A stretch of DNA of 64,000 nt, taken from positions 1,996,001 through 2,060,000 of the forward strand of contig NZ_CP141048.1 in the NCBI RefSeq assembly GCF_034627025.1. The letters run 5' to 3'. The stretch comes from Microvirga lotononidis (GTDB lineage: Bacteria > Pseudomonadota > Alphaproteobacteria > Rhizobiales > Beijerinckiaceae). The translations under genes were made by a program, and so were the position numbers. The notes under the pieces were generated by a model. It saw only the letters and a program-made list of their open reading frames with translations, had not been told where the DNA came from and searched no databases. Positions within the stretch are counted from its first letter, which is position 1, and each line of letters begins with the position of its first letter. Positions 24,102 to 34,459 of this stretch are shown here, piece by piece.

Positions 24102-24428
24102 GTGCCGGGATTGGCCTGGAGCATCCGTCCCGATGGGCTCGACCTCCGGGTTCGCGTGACGCCCCGGGGCGGACGGGATGCCATCGACGGCATCGAGGTT
24201 CTCTCGGACGGCCGGCCGGTGCTGAAGGTCCGGGTCAGGGCCGCGCCGGAGGACGGGGCCGCCAACGAGGGCGTCCGGCGCCTGCTGGCGAAGTCCCTGA
24301 AGATTCCCGCCTCGGCGGTGAGCCTCGAGGCGGGAGCCACGGCCCGGCTGAAAACGTTTTCGATTTCGGGCGAGGGGGAGGCGCTGGCCGCCGCCCTTGC
24401 CGCACTGACAGGACGGACCCATTCATGA
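24102..24428 (+). CDS. DUF167 (YggU) family protein
   Basis: A 108-aa soluble protein with the DUF167 signature: [16 protein letters not shown], then [20 protein letters not shown] and [23 protein letters not shown]. The fold is known; the role is not. GTG at 24102 is 4 bases after the yggT stop; TTG at 24111 is an alternative with a better-spaced 'aaagg'. It overlaps folD by 4 bases (ATGA), so the three genes form an operon. Confidence 0.88.
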   Translation: MPGLAWSIRPDGLDLRVRVTPRGGRDAIDGIEVLSDGRPVLKVRVRAAPEDGAANEGVRRLLAKSLKIPASAVSLEAGATARLKTFSISGEGEALAAALAALTGRTHS

Positions 24429-25330
24429 GCGCCACCATCATCGACGGAAAAGCCTATGCCGAGGGATTGCGGTCCCGGATTGCCGGGGCTGTCGGGACCT
24501 TGGCCGGCCAGGGCGTCACGCCCGGTCTCGCGGTGGTCATCGTCGGCGAGGACCCGGCGAGCCAGCTCTATGTGAAGAACAAGGCGCGCCAGACCGTCGA
24601 GGTCGGCATGCGCTCCTTCGAGCACAAGCTGCCGGCCACCACCAGCGAGACGGGGCTGCTCGACCTCGTCGCCCGGCTGAATGCGGATCCGGCGGTGGAC
24701 GGCATCCTCGTGCAGCTGCCCCTGCCGAAGCAGATCGACGCCCAGAAGGTCATCGAGGCCATCGACCCGTCCAAGGACGTGGACGGCTTCCACCCCATCA
24801 ATGCCGGGCGTCTGATGACAGGCGTTCCGGGCCTCGTCTCCTGCACGCCGCTGGGCTGCCTCCTGCTCGCGCAATCGGTGCGGCGCGATCTCGCCGGGCT
24901 CAACGCGGTGGTGCTCGGGCGCTCCAACATCGTCGGCAAGCCGATGGCGCAGCTGCTCATCGCCCAGAGCTGCACCGTGACCGTTGCCCATTCGAAAACC
25001 CGTGATCTCCCGCAAGTCTGCCGCAACGCGGACCTCCTCGTGGCCGCCGTAGGGCGCCCCGAAATGGTGCGTGGCGACTGGATCAAGCCCGGCGCCATCG
25101 TCATCGACGTGGGCATCAACCGGGTGCCGAACCCCGCCGCCGGGGAGGCCAAGACCAGGGTGGTCGGCGATATCGCCTATGCGGAAGCGGCCCCGGTCGC
25201 GTCCGCCATCACGCCGGTGCCCGGCGGCGTCGGCCCCATGACCATCGCCTGCCTGCTGCGCAATACCCTGGAGGCCGCGTGCCTGCGGCGCGGGTTGCCG
25301 ATGCCGGCGGTGGATTTCGCCGCTCCCTGA
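24425..25330 (+). CDS. folD: bifunctional methylene-THF dehydrogenase/methenyl-THF cyclohydrolase
   Basis: A 301-aa cytoplasmic enzyme that interconverts methylene-, methenyl- and formyl-tetrahydrofolate with NADP. Family motifs are clear: [14 protein letters not shown] with the catalytic Lys, [15 protein letters not shown], and PCTPLG-type [10 protein letters not shown], then [15 protein letters not shown] and the C-terminal [16 protein letters not shown]. Full length. It starts inside the end of the DUF167 gene (4-base overlap). It supplies one-carbon units for purH further along in the window. Confidence 0.97.
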   Translation: MSATIIDGKAYAEGLRSRIAGAVGTLAGQGVTPGLAVVIVGEDPASQLYVKNKARQTVEVGMRSFEHKLPATTSETGLLDLVARLNADPAVDGILVQLPLPKQIDAQKVIEAIDPSKDVDGFHPINAGRLMTGVPGLVSCTPLGCLLLAQSVRRDLAGLNAVVLGRSNIVGKPMAQLLIAQSCTVTVAHSKTRDLPQVCRNADLLVAAVGRPEMVRGDWIKPGAIVIDVGINRVPNPAAGEAKTRVVGDIAYAEAAPVASAITPVPGGVGPMTIACLLRNTLEAACLRRGLPMPAVDFAAP

Positions 25331-25450
25331 GCGAGGCGCCTGCGGACATCCGGTTTTGCGGCGGGCCTGCTCGTGGCCCGGAAGAGAATTCAGAGCGCGC
25401 TGAAGACGACCGCAGCCTCCGCGGTGGTCTGGCCGACAGGCTCAATCCCA

Positions 25451-25540
25451 CGTCATGGCCGGCCTTGTGCCGGCCATACCGATCCGAAGAGCACGGTGGT
25501 TCCATCCATCGGGATCACCGGCACAAGGCCGGTGATGACG
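25451..25540. repeat. REP-like palindromic repeat 1
   Basis: cgtcatggccggccttgtg at the left and caccggcacaaggccggtg followed by atgacg at the right form two small hairpins in inverted arrangement. Related copies occur at 42740-42830, 47431-47458, 53929-54020 and 56087-56117, all between genes. Confidence 0.75.
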
Positions 25541-25604
25541 CAAGAGACGCGGACAGCGCGTATCCCACGAGACCCATCAGGATGAGCGCAGGGTGCGATG
25601 GCGG

Positions 25605-26915
25605 CTATGGCCGATAAAGATCCGCCCGCGACGGCGGCAGGCCTGAGGGGCCGCGGGTGCGCTTGGACACGAGGGTCTGGTTCACGCCCACGGCGGCGCG
25701 CTCGAAGGCCAGCGAGCAGCCGGCGAGGTAGAGCAGCCACATGCGGGTCTTTTCCGGCCCGACGAGCGCCTCGGCCTCGGCGCGGCGGGCATTGAGGTTT
25801 TCCCACCACAGGCGCGTCGTGCGCTGGTAATGCTCGCGCCAGGCCTCCACGTCGTGCACCTCGAAGCCGTGGCGTTCGAGATTGGCCACCGACATGCCGA
25901 GGTGATCGAGTTCGCCGCCGGGGAAGATGTAGCGGGTGAGCGCCTTGTACTCGGGCTTGAGCTTACGGAACGCCCTGTCGCTCTTCTTCGCCCGTCTGGC
26001 GATGGTGTGGTGCAGGTAGAGCCCGCGCGGTCGAAGCAGGCGATGCACGGCGCTGAAATAGGCCGGGTGGTTCCTGATCCCCACGTGTTCGAACATGCCG
26101 ATCGAGGAGATCTTGTCGAACTCACCCTCCATCTGCGTGAAGTCCTTCACCAGCACCTCGACGCGATCCTGAAGCCCTAAGCGCTGCACCTTCGCCCGCG
26201 CCAGCGCAGCCTGCTCCTCGGCGAGCGTCACCCCGGTGGCCTTGACGCCGTAATGCTGCGCCGCGTGGCAGATGAGCGCTCCCCAGCCGCAGCCGATGTC
26301 GAGCAGGCGCTCACCGGGCTTGAGCCGCAGCTTGCGGCAGATCATGTCGAGCTTGTCCCGCTGCGCGCGGGCGAGGTCGTCGTGCCAATCCGGTTGAAAA
26401 TACGCGCAGGTATAGACCATCTCCGGGTCGAGGAAGAGCTCGTAGAACGCGTTCGACACGTCGTAATGGTAGGCGACGTTCTGCTTGTTGGTCTGAGGTT
26501 TACCGTCGCGGGCGTCCGGCTTGTCCTCGACCCGGGCGAGCGGGCGCGGCATATCGGCGGGCGCGCGCAGGAAGTGGTAGGCGGTCTTGAGGGCTTTCAG
26601 CTTACTCAAGGTCTTCAGGCGCCGGCCGGCCTTCTGCGGGCGCTGGGAGGCGAGATCGAAGATGGTACCGTTCTTGAGATCGAGCAGGCCGGCCACGTAG
26701 GCATTGAGCGCCGTATCGAGATTGGGGCGGCGCAGGAGAGCGGCGATCACGCTCTCGCGCCGGATGAGGAGGCGCATGGCGTAGGACGGCAGGTCCGCCG
26801 GAACCGTCGAGCCGTCCCATAACTCGAAGCCGAACTGGAGCTCAAGCGCGCGATGCGCGTCGCCCAACAGATCCCGGAATATTTCCAGTCGCGCGGTCTC
26901 GCCCGTCACAGCCAT
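25605..26915 (-). CDS. cfa: cyclopropane-fatty-acyl-phospholipid synthase family methyltransferase
   Basis: A 436-aa SAM-dependent enzyme that would methylenate unsaturated acyl chains of membrane phospholipids. The pattern is typical: NVAYHYDVSNAFYELFLDP, YTCAYF, the SAM site LLDIGCGWGALICHAA, GVTLAEEQ, FDKISSIGMFEHVG and the C-terminal YIFPGGELDHLG and WWENL. The N-terminal domain (residues 1-120) is that of CfaA-type proteins. ATG at 26915 has 'gggagag' 3-9 bases upstream. It lies 98 bp after the sigma factor gene and may share its control. CFA2-type homologues with other lipid substrates are possible. Confidence 0.9.
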   Translation of the reverse strand: MAVTGETARLEIFRDLLGDAHRALELQFGFELWDGSTVPADLPSYAMRLLIRRESVIAALLRRPNLDTALNAYVAGLLDLKNGTIFDLASQRPQKAGRRLKTLSKLKALKTAYHFLRAPADMPRPLARVEDKPDARDGKPQTNKQNVAYHYDVSNAFYELFLDPEMVYTCAYFQPDWHDDLARAQRDKLDMICRKLRLKPGERLLDIGCGWGALICHAAQHYGVKATGVTLAEEQAALARAKVQRLGLQDRVEVLVKDFTQMEGEFDKISSIGMFEHVGIRNHPAYFSAVHRLLRPRGLYLHHTIARRAKKSDRAFRKLKPEYKALTRYIFPGGELDHLGMSVANLERHGFEVHDVEAWREHYQRTTRLWWENLNARRAEAEALVGPEKTRMWLLYLAGCSLAFERAAVGVNQTLVSKRTRGPSGLPPSRADLYRP

Positions 26916-27013
26916 GAGCTCTCCCTTTCGGGGCAAGGTAACGGGAGGGCGGCCCGGGAACAACCGGTGCTTTTCGCCGTCCGGACCTCCTTCAACGCTT
27001 AATTCGCCGAGGT

Positions 27014-27892
27014 TCAGTTCGCCAAACCGGACAGGTGCCGGAGCTTCTCGGGATTGCGCACGATATAGACCCCGACGATGCGGCCGTCCTCGATGTCGAG
27101 GGTCATGGTCTGAACGATGCCGTCCTTCTCCAGGGTGACGATGCCGGGCAGGCCGTTGATCAGTCCCTTGTAGAGCACCGGGGGCAATCGGCCGTCGTCC
27201 TTGCGCGCCACACCCATGAAGAGGCCCGACACCCGGCGGAAGCCGAAGAGCGGGTTGAGAGCCGCGTTCCGGACGCCGCCGCCATCCGTGTAGGCGACGA
27301 CGTTTTCCGCCAGAAGGTTCTGCAACGCGGTCAGATCGCCGCTGCGCGAGGCGGCGAAGAAGGCATCGGTCATCCGCTCCCCTTCCTCCCGGTCGACCGG
27401 ATAGCGCGGCCGGTCGGCGCGCACGTTCTTGCGCGCCCGCGCGGCCAGCTGACGGCAGGCGGCGGGATCCCGGTCGAGGGTCGCGGCGACCTCCTCGAAG
27501 CCGAGCCCGAAAACGTCGTGCAGGAGAAAGGCCGCACGCTCCAGCGGGGAGAGCCGCTCCAGGGCCATCATCAGGGTCAGCGACAGGTCCTCGCTCACGT
27601 CCTCGTCCCCGGCCGTTTCCAGGACCGGCTCGGGCAGCCAGGGCCCGATATAGGTCTCGCGCCTGACACGCGCCGATTTCAGGATGTCGAGGCACAGGCG
27701 CGTGACCGTCCTCGACAGGAAGGCGCCCGGCTCGCGGATCACGCTCCGGTCGGTCTGGTGCCAGCGGATATAGGCCTCCTGCACCACGTCCTCGGCCTCC
27801 GTGATGGAGCCGAGCATGCGATAAGCGAGGCGGACCAGCCCCGGCCTGAGGGGCTGGAACCGGTCCGCCGCGTCGCCGTCAGGCGGCAGCAC
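27014..27892 (-). CDS. ECF41-type RNA polymerase sigma factor
   Basis: A 292-aa extracytoplasmic-function sigma factor with a SnoaL-like C-terminal domain. Region 2 is LVRLAYRMLGSITEAEDVVQ, region 4 is LSPLERAAFLLHDVFGLGFE. The hallmarks of ECF41 are all present: WLPEP in the linker, YTDGGG in the extension and RNPEKL near the end. In this group the extension itself controls activity in place of an anti-sigma factor. The gene overlaps the carboxymuconolactone-decarboxylase-like gene upstream by 14 bp, the known ECF41 partner, which is the likely target or signal enzyme. Confidence 0.93.
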   Translation of the reverse strand: MLPPDGDAADRFQPLRPGLVRLAYRMLGSITEAEDVVQEAYIRWHQTDRSVIREPGAFLSRTVTRLCLDILKSARVRRETYIGPWLPEPVLETAGDEDVSEDLSLTLMMALERLSPLERAAFLLHDVFGLGFEEVAATLDRDPAACRQLAARARKNVRADRPRYPVDREEGERMTDAFFAASRSGDLTALQNLLAENVVAYTDGGGVRNAALNPLFGFRRVSGLFMGVARKDDGRLPPVLYKGLINGLPGIVTLEKDGIVQTMTLDIEDGRIVGVYIVRNPEKLRHLSGLAN

Positions 27893-28343
27893 GGCTTGTC
27901 TCGACCGGATGGATGGACCGGAAGCCGATGGCCAGCCGGTTCCAGGTGTTGATCGCGCCGATCAGCAGGGTCAAGTTGACCTGCTCGGCAGGGGTGAAGT
28001 GCCTGCTCAGCTCCTCGTAATCCTCATCGGGAGCATGGGTCTGAGCCACCAGGGTCAGGGCCTCGGTCCAGGCGAGCGCCGCCCGTTCGCGGTCGTTGTA
28101 GAGCGGCGATTCCCGCCAGGCATTGAGCAGATAGAGCCGCTCCTCCGTCTCGCCGGCGGCGCGGGCATCCTTGGTGTGCATGTGGAGGCAGAAGGCACAG
28201 CCATTGATCTGCGAGGCGCGGGTCTTCACCAGCTCGATCAGGCTGTGCTCCAGCCCGCTGTTCTTCAGGATCTTCTCCAGCTCCACCATCGGCTTCAGGG
28301 AGCCGGGGGCGACTTCGAAGGGCATCAACCGGGCTTTCAACAT
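27879..28343 (-). CDS. carboxymuconolactone decarboxylase/AhpD-like protein
   Basis: A 154-aa alpha-helical protein with the AhpD core INGCAFCLHMHTKDARAAGE (Cys-x2-Cys and His), expected to act as a redox or peroxidase partner. Homologues sit next to ECF41 sigma factors and are transcribed by them. The stop overlaps the sigma factor start by 14 bp, so the two are cotranscribed. ATG at 28343. Confidence 0.92.
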   Translation of the reverse strand: MLKARLMPFEVAPGSLKPMVELEKILKNSGLEHSLIELVKTRASQINGCAFCLHMHTKDARAAGETEERLYLLNAWRESPLYNDRERAALAWTEALTLVAQTHAPDEDYEELSRHFTPAEQVNLTLLIGAINTWNRLAIGFRSIHPVETSRAAA

Positions 28344-28427
28344 CGTCGTGGTCCTCGTGTCTCATGTTGCTGACGATGCCAAGACGAGGCGGCGATGCCG
28401 GATGTGACATGCCGGTGCGAAATTCTT

Positions 28428-28658
28428 CTAAAAATCGCTCGCGATGCCCTTCACTTCCCAATCCTCATAGCGGACCGGCTCGAGGCCGCCGCGGCCCAGG
28501 AGTTCCTTCTGTTTCGCGATCTCGGCCGCGCGGGCATCGATGTCGAGGCGGCGTTGGGCGGCCTCTTCCAGGGCTCGCCGGGCGGCGGGGGACAGGTTCT
28601 TGCCGGGGGCTGCGCCTTCGGCGGGCTGGGGCTGAGGGGTGTTGTCGTTCGTGCTCAT
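28428..28658 (-). CDS. DUF1674 protein (SDHAF4-like)
   Basis: A 76-aa protein with a disordered N-terminus and the DUF1674 end: [14 protein letters not shown], then [19 protein letters not shown] and IASDF. The family includes the eukaryotic succinate dehydrogenase assembly factor SDHAF4, which helps mature SdhA; the bacterial member may do the same for the sdh operon about 10 kb away (inference). ATG at 28658. It is divergent from htpX. Confidence 0.88.
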   Translation of the reverse strand: MSTNDNTPQPQPAEGAAPGKNLSPAARRALEEAAQRRLDIDARAAEIAKQKELLGRGGLEPVRYEDWEVKGIASDF

Positions 28659-28760
28659 GAGAGGCCTTATGCCAGATTGTCCTCTTGGGAGGGAGCTGGA
28701 CCGTTCCCACATAGGTGGGCGAAGGATGGATTTCGCGTTGACCACGAGGTGGAGACCCCG

Positions 28761-29711
28761 ATGAACACCGTCAAGACCGGAATGCTGCTGGCGGGCCTGA
28801 TGGCCTTGTTCGGCGTCGTCGGCTATGTCCTGGGCGGCGGAACCGGCATGATGATCGCACTGGGTTTGGGCCTCGCGACCAACCTCTTCGCCTATTGGAA
28901 CTCGGACCGGCTGGCGCTGGCCGCCCATCACGCCGTCGAGGTGGACGAGCGGACCGCACCCGAACTGGTCCGGATGGTGCGCGACCTCGCGGTCCGTGCA
29001 GGCCTGCCCATGCCGCGGGTCTATCTCATCGACAATCCTCAGCCCAACGCGTTCGCCACCGGGCGCAATCCGGAGAACGCGGCGGTCGCCGCCACCACGG
29101 GCCTTCTCCACATGCTCTCCCATGACGAGGTCGCGGGCGTGATGGCGCACGAGCTGGCCCATATCAAGAATCGGGATACGCTCATCATGACCGTGAGCGC
29201 CACCATCGCCGGTGCCATCGCGACCCTGGCGCAGTTCGGCTTCCTCTTCGGCGGCCGGGGTGAGAACCGGCCGAATCCGATCGTGATGATCGGCACCGCC
29301 CTCCTGGCGCCGCTCGCCGCCATGATCATCCAGATGGCGATCAGCCGCTCGCGCGAATATGACGCCGATCGGATGGGCGCTGAGATCTGCGGCCAGCCGC
29401 TGTCGCTCGCCTCGGCGCTGGCGCGCATCGCGGGCGGCGTGGCGCAGATCCCGAACCCGGATGCGGAGCGCCGTCCCGCCACGGCGTCGCTCTTCATCAT
29501 CAACCCGCTCTCGGGCCAAGGGGTGGACAACCTGTTCTCGACCCATCCCGCGACGGAAAACCGGATTGCGGCCCTGCACGCTTTGGCGCAGGAGATGGGC
29601 GCGTCGGCTGAGCCTCCCGGCTTCTTCGCGCAGAGTTCATCAAGCCCGTGGGGTTCCGCCAGGAGCCCTGGCGGCGGCCCGGCCGGCACCCGCCGCGGGC
29701 CTTGGGGTTAA
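28761..29711 (+). CDS. htpX: zinc metalloprotease HtpX
   Basis: A 316-aa inner-membrane protease of the M48 family for membrane protein quality control. Two N-terminal spans ([37 protein letters not shown]), the zinc motif [12 protein letters not shown], two more spans after it and the third ligand region [11 protein letters not shown] are seen. ATG at 28761 gives the standard N-terminus. The C-terminal tail is glycine/serine rich and variable. rsmB follows after 13 bases, as in related genomes. Confidence 0.95.
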   Translation: MNTVKTGMLLAGLMALFGVVGYVLGGGTGMMIALGLGLATNLFAYWNSDRLALAAHHAVEVDERTAPELVRMVRDLAVRAGLPMPRVYLIDNPQPNAFATGRNPENAAVAATTGLLHMLSHDEVAGVMAHELAHIKNRDTLIMTVSATIAGAIATLAQFGFLFGGRGENRPNPIVMIGTALLAPLAAMIIQMAISRSREYDADRMGAEICGQPLSLASALARIAGGVAQIPNPDAERRPATASLFIINPLSGQGVDNLFSTHPATENRIAALHALAQEMGASAEPPGFFAQSSSSPWGSARSPGGGPAGTRRGPWG

Positions 29712-29724
29712 GATTTTGGATCAA

Positions 29725-31038
29725 ATGAGTGAACAGGCGGGCCTAGGGCCCCGCCGCCTGGCCTGGATGGCGGTGACCGAGACCCTGAAGCGGCGCGTGC
29801 CGCTCGACGACGTCATGGAGGATCTGTCCCGGACGGAAAACCTCTCGGCCCGCGACGAGGCGCTCGCCCGCGCCATCGCCATCGTGACCTTCCGGCGTCT
29901 GGGCACCCTCGGACATGCGCTGCGCGAACGGCTCAACAAGCCGCCCAAGGACGAGCGCCTGATGCATCTCCTCGCCATCGGGGCGGCGCAGATCCTGTTC
30001 CTCGACGTGCCGGACCATGCGGCCGTCGACAGCGCCGTGGAACTCGCCCAGGGCGACCCCAAGCTTCATCACGCCGGCGGGTTCATCAACGCGGTCCTGC
30101 GCCGGGTCGCCCGGGAGCGCGAACAGATCCTCGCCGAGAACGATCCCTGGCTCGACACGCCCACCTGGCTCGAGGAGCGCTGGATCGCGCAATACGGCGA
30201 GCCGCTGGCGACGAAAATCGCCGAAGCGCATCGGTCGCTCGCCTCCGTCGACCTAACGGTGAAGAGGGAGCCGGAAGCCTGGGCCGAGCGCCTCGGGGGC
30301 GTTCTCCTGCCCACCGGCAGCATCCGCCTCAAGGAGCGCACTGCCATCCGCGAGCTGCCCGGCTTCGAGGACGGCGAATGGTGGGTGCAAGATGCGGCCG
30401 CGGCCCTCCCGGCCCGGCTGCTCCAGGCGCAGCCCGGCGAGCGCATCGCCGACCTCTGCGCCGCGCCCGGCGGCAAGACCGCGCAGCTGGCCGCTGCCGG
30501 CGCCGAGGTTCTCGCCGTCGACCGCTCGGCGAAGCGGCTTGAGCGGCTGGAGGAGAACCTCGCCCGCCTGGGCCTCAAGGCCGAGACCCGTGCGCTCGAC
30601 GCGGAAAAGCTCGATGCGGAGCCCTTCGACGCCATCCTGCTCGATGCCCCATGCTCGGCCACCGGCACCATCCGGCGCCATCCGGACGTGGCCTGGACCA
30701 AGAGCGAGGAGGACATCCGCAAGCTCTCGGGGCTTCAGTCGCGCCTGCTCGACAAGGCGGCGAGACTGCTGAAGCCCGGCGGACGGCTGGTCTATTGCAC
30801 CTGCTCACTGGAAGCCGAGGAAGGCGAGCGTCAGGCGGAGGCTTTCCTCGCCCGCCATCCCGACTTCACCCGCAAGCCCATCGCAGCCGACGAGATCGGC
30901 GGCCTGACCGAGTGCATCACCCCGCACGGCGACCTTCGCACCCTGCCGAGCCAATTGACCCTTACGGAACATGACCGGAGCGGCCTCGACGGCTTCTTTG
31001 TCGCACGGTTTATGCACAAGGGATCGTCAACAGGGTGA
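29725..31038 (+). CDS. rsmB: 16S rRNA (cytosine-C5) methyltransferase RsmB/Fmu
   Basis: A 437-aa protein: an N-terminal NusB-like domain (to about residue 130, with ARAIAIVTFRRLGTLGHALR) and a C-terminal SAM methyltransferase. Motif I is IADLCAAPGGKTAQLAAAG; the two catalytic cysteines are in LLDAPCSATGT and VYCTCSLEAEEGE. Such enzymes methylate C967 of 16S rRNA in E. coli numbering. ATG at 29725 fits; a TTG three codons earlier is possible. The stop overlaps the next start (GTGA). Confidence 0.93.
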   Translation: MSEQAGLGPRRLAWMAVTETLKRRVPLDDVMEDLSRTENLSARDEALARAIAIVTFRRLGTLGHALRERLNKPPKDERLMHLLAIGAAQILFLDVPDHAAVDSAVELAQGDPKLHHAGGFINAVLRRVAREREQILAENDPWLDTPTWLEERWIAQYGEPLATKIAEAHRSLASVDLTVKREPEAWAERLGGVLLPTGSIRLKERTAIRELPGFEDGEWWVQDAAAALPARLLQAQPGERIADLCAAPGGKTAQLAAAGAEVLAVDRSAKRLERLEENLARLGLKAETRALDAEKLDAEPFDAILLDAPCSATGTIRRHPDVAWTKSEEDIRKLSGLQSRLLDKAARLLKPGGRLVYCTCSLEAEEGERQAEAFLARHPDFTRKPIAADEIGGLTECITPHGDLRTLPSQLTLTEHDRSGLDGFFVARFMHKGSSTG

Positions 31039-32882
31039 ACGATCCCTTACCTGTTGTTAACCGGTCAGCAGGAACTCCTCACCTAAGTTGGCTGGGATTT
31101 GAGCGAACAAGGGGAGCACCACGGGTGGATTTCGGGCCGGATCGCTGGCGACTGTACGGGCTTGCCGCACGCGAGGCCGGCCGTGCCGTGCGCGAAAGCG
31201 CGGTCTGGAGCCTGTCGAAGCTCTCCAGCGCGCCCGTGCCCACGCGCCTGCTCTTCGCCCCGCAGGACCTGCGCACGGCCGACCCCACCATCGCGACGGA
31301 CATCTATTCCGGCTTCTTCGCCTTTTCCGGCCGCGCCATCACCACGGGCGGGCGCTCGCCCTTCGCATTCGCGCCGCCGAGCCGGGCCTGGGGGCAGGCG
31401 CTCTACGGCTTCGGCTGGCTGCGCCACCTGCGGGCGGCCGGCACGGCGCTTGCGCAGGCCAATGCCCGCTCCCTGGTGGACGAGTTCGTCACCTCCAAGC
31501 TCGGGGACAAGCGCATCGCCTGCAGCCCGGAGATCACGGCACGCCGGCTCATGTCCTTCATCAGCCAGTCGCCGCTGATTCTGGAAGGTGCCGACCACGC
31601 CTTCTATCAGCGCTTCCTGAAGCTCATCGGCCAGCATGTCCGCACCCTGGAGCGCCAGGTCCGCGCGGGCGCCCTTCCGTTCCAGCAGCTCATGGCGGCC
31701 ATCGCACTCTGCTATGCGGGCCTGTGCTGTGAGGGCCTCGACCGGAACCTGCGCCGCGCGAGCCGCCTGCTCGCCCGCGAACTCGAACGACAGATCCTGG
31801 CCGATGGCGGGCATGTGAGCCGCAATCCGCGAATCATGGTCGATCTCCTGTTCGATCTCCTACCCCTGCGCCAGATGTTCGCCAGCCGCGAGGTCGATAC
31901 GCCCGACGCCCTGCTCCATGCGGTCGACCGGATGCTCCCGATGGTGCGCCTGTTCCGGCACGGGGACGGCACGCTCTCCCATTTCAACGGCATGGGCGTG
32001 ACGGCCGCCGACCATCTGGCGACCCTGCTCACCTATGACGACATGCGCAGCCAGCCGATTCACCACGCGCCGCATTCCGGCTACGAGCGCCTGGAGGCAG
32101 GGCGCACGCTGGTCGTGGCCGATGTCGGCGCCCCGCCGCCGCGCCCGCTGTCGCAGGATGCGGGCGCCGGGTGCCTGTCCTTCGAGTTCTCGAGCGCCGC
32201 GCAGCGCATCGTGGTCAATTGCGGGACGCCCTATATCGCGGGCGATCCGATCATCCAGGCCTCGCGCTCGACGGTGGCCCATTCCACCGCGTCCATCGAC
32301 GACGTCTCGTCCTGCCAGATCGTCGACAAGAAGGGCAACTGGCTGCAGCGCCGGATCTCGGCCTGGATCCTGCGCCGGGTCGGCCCCGTGGTCCTCAGCG
32401 GGCCCGAACGGGTGGCGGCGGAACGCAGCGAGCGGGAGCACGTCCAGATCCTCGGGGCCAGCCACGACGGCTACAAGGCCCGCTACGGCATCACCCATGA
32501 GCGGCGCTGGCAGCTCGCCCCCAAGGGCAACGTGCTGGAGGGCGAGGACAATTTCTGGAGCGAAGGCGGCCAGGCCGGGACAGTGCAGGCCATCATCCGC
32601 TTCCATCTGGCGCCTGGAATCAGGGCGAGCCGCGCGCAGAACGGCCGCGTGGTGATGCTGGTCCTGCCGAACCGCGAGGCCTGGCAGTTCTCCGCCGCTC
32701 CTGTCGAGGCGGAACTGGAGGACAGCGTGTTCCTCGCCACCGCCGAGGGCATGCGCCGCACGGAACAGATCGTGCTCACCGTCCGGCCCGGCGAAATGCC
32801 CTCCGTGCGCTGGCGCTTCGAGCGCCTGGCGCGCAGCTACAGCGCCGAGCAGCTGGCCGAGCAGGGGCCGGATCTGATCTGA
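31035..32882 (+). CDS. heparinase II/III family protein
   Basis: A 615-aa protein with an N-terminal alpha/alpha-toroid (residues about 60-330, with FSGRAITTGGRSPFAF, LGDKRIACSPEITARRLMSF) and a C-terminal beta-sandwich (GAGCLSFEFSSAAQRIVVNC, ASRSTVAHSTASIDD). Members are uronate-containing polysaccharide lyases; in Alphaproteobacteria this gene follows rsmB or precedes purH with conserved order and a role in cell-envelope polysaccharide is assumed. No signal peptide is visible. GTG at 31035 overlaps the rsmB stop, showing coupling. Confidence 0.88.
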   Translation: MNDPLPVVNRSAGTPHLSWLGFERTRGAPRVDFGPDRWRLYGLAAREAGRAVRESAVWSLSKLSSAPVPTRLLFAPQDLRTADPTIATDIYSGFFAFSGRAITTGGRSPFAFAPPSRAWGQALYGFGWLRHLRAAGTALAQANARSLVDEFVTSKLGDKRIACSPEITARRLMSFISQSPLILEGADHAFYQRFLKLIGQHVRTLERQVRAGALPFQQLMAAIALCYAGLCCEGLDRNLRRASRLLARELERQILADGGHVSRNPRIMVDLLFDLLPLRQMFASREVDTPDALLHAVDRMLPMVRLFRHGDGTLSHFNGMGVTAADHLATLLTYDDMRSQPIHHAPHSGYERLEAGRTLVVADVGAPPPRPLSQDAGAGCLSFEFSSAAQRIVVNCGTPYIAGDPIIQASRSTVAHSTASIDDVSSCQIVDKKGNWLQRRISAWILRRVGPVVLSGPERVAAERSEREHVQILGASHDGYKARYGITHERRWQLAPKGNVLEGEDNFWSEGGQAGTVQAIIRFHLAPGIRASRAQNGRVVMLVLPNREAWQFSAAPVEAELEDSVFLATAEGMRRTEQIVLTVRPGEMPSVRWRFERLARSYSAEQLAEQGPDLI

Positions 32883-32886
32883 CCCT

Positions 32887-33336
32887 TCACTCGTTCGCCT
32901 CGGGCGGCAGGAAGTCGACCTCGTGCTCGGCGGAGAGCTGCAAGACGCGCGGGATGTCGGTCAGGTCGTGCAGGGCGTCGAACAGGGCCTCCAGCCTGCC
33001 TGCGGGAGACACCCAGAACAGGGCGCGCGCCGGAGTGTCCGACTTGTTGAAGTAACCATGCGGAACGCCCCGCGGCATGCGCACGAGGTCGCCCGCCTTC
33101 GCCTTGCTCCAGACGCCGTCGAGCTTCAAGTCGAGCTCGCCTTCGAGGACCAGAATGAACTCATCCTGCGTCGGATGGATGTGAACGGGCACGTATTGCC
33201 CCGGATCGCTGTTGGTCTCGAATGCGAAGGACGAGGCGCAGGAAGCCTTCGGAAAATACTGCTGGCCCAGGATGTTCCAGGACTTGCCCTGATATCCCTC
33301 GCCAACCCGCGTGATCCCCTTTTCCAGGTCGCTCAT
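32887..33336 (-). CDS. cupin-domain protein
   Basis: A 149-aa single-domain cupin. Metal ligands are likely His53/His55 and Glu in PVHIHPTQDEFILVLEGELD and the late His in MPRGVPHGYFN. It is of the quercetin-dioxygenase-like or sensor type; substrate unknown. ATG at 33336. It runs convergent to the heparinase-family gene with only 4 bases between stops. Confidence 0.88.
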   Translation of the reverse strand: MSDLEKGITRVGEGYQGKSWNILGQQYFPKASCASSFAFETNSDPGQYVPVHIHPTQDEFILVLEGELDLKLDGVWSKAKAGDLVRMPRGVPHGYFNKSDTPARALFWVSPAGRLEALFDALHDLTDIPRVLQLSAEHEVDFLPPEANE

Positions 33337-33531
33337 CGTTGTCCCCTTCTTGTTTGACGGTCATGCTCCGGCAGCATGACCACTGCGATTCCGCACGCAA
33401 ATGGGCATCCGGGGTAAGATCGGCCCGGCAGCGTCGGGACATCCCCGCAAGAGCACTCACCAGAGGCCTTGCCGCTCTGGTATGATCCGGCGGCGTTGCG
33501 TTCCGATCCCTCGTTGCGATGGGAGCCGCTC

Positions 33532-34362
33532 ATGTCCTCCAAGTTCCATGCGAAAAGTGCCGACGCCTACGAACGGCTCATGGGCCGCTGGAGCCGGAGG
33601 CTGGCCCGGCCGTTCCTCGACTTTGCAGGGCTCGAAGCGGGCGAGCGGGTGCTCGATGTCGGGTGCGGCACAGGCAGCCTGACCTTCACCCTTCCCCAGG
33701 TGGCGAACGTCGCCCGCATCGACGCGATCGATTACTCCGACGTCTATGTGGAAGCCTCACGGGCGCGGAACACCGACCCACGAATTACTATCGCCCAGGG
33801 GGATGTCTGCGAGCTCCCGTTCGAGGATCGCACATTCGACCGGGCTCTTGCTCTGCTCGTTCTTCATTTCGTCCCGGAATCGGAGCAGGCTCTGCGCGAG
33901 ATGAGCCGGGTGACGAAAGCCGGCGGGGTCGTGGCCGCCGCCGTCTGGGACAGCTTCGGCGGCATGCCGGTCCAGCGCATGTTCTGGGATACCGCAGCGG
34001 CTCTGGATCCTTCGGCGGCGAAGATACGTGGCGAAAACTATTTCAAGCCGCTGACGCGACGGGGCGAGATGGAAACGCTCTGGAAGAAAACCGGCCTTCG
34101 GGACGTGACGGAGACGGAGCTCGCGATCCGCATGGATTTCGATACCTTCGAGGATTTCTGGCGTCCCATTGCAAACGGGGAATCGCCTCTCGGGAAATAC
34201 GTGACTGGTCTGGATGGCGGCCGCCTTGCAGCTTTCGAGCGAGCCTTGCGTGCCGCCTACGAGGCGGGCGAGCCCGACGGTCCCCGGTCCTTCACGGCCA
34301 CCGCCTTGGCCTGCCGCGGAATCGTGCCTGACGGGCGGCACCGGCAGGAGGGACGGCCATAA
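33532..34362 (+). CDS. class I SAM-dependent methyltransferase
   Basis: A 276-aa enzyme. The SAM site is [17 protein letters not shown], the acidic strand follows ([14 protein letters not shown]), then [25 protein letters not shown] and [13 protein letters not shown]. It resembles UbiE/MenG or small-molecule methyltransferases, but the substrate is not indicated. ATG at 33532 has 'gggag' 7 bases upstream. Placed just before purH, without overlap. Confidence 0.9.
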   Translation: MSSKFHAKSADAYERLMGRWSRRLARPFLDFAGLEAGERVLDVGCGTGSLTFTLPQVANVARIDAIDYSDVYVEASRARNTDPRITIAQGDVCELPFEDRTFDRALALLVLHFVPESEQALREMSRVTKAGGVVAAAVWDSFGGMPVQRMFWDTAAALDPSAAKIRGENYFKPLTRRGEMETLWKKTGLRDVTETELAIRMDFDTFEDFWRPIANGESPLGKYVTGLDGGRLAAFERALRAAYEAGEPDGPRSFTATALACRGIVPDGRHRQEGRP

Positions 34363-34459
34363 CGGCTGGACATCCATCCCCTGCAGCCACAACAGGTTCC
34401 CATCCTTAGGCAGCCGTGGTATCGCGCCCGCATCTTTTTCCTTGAATGGAGCGGCCGCC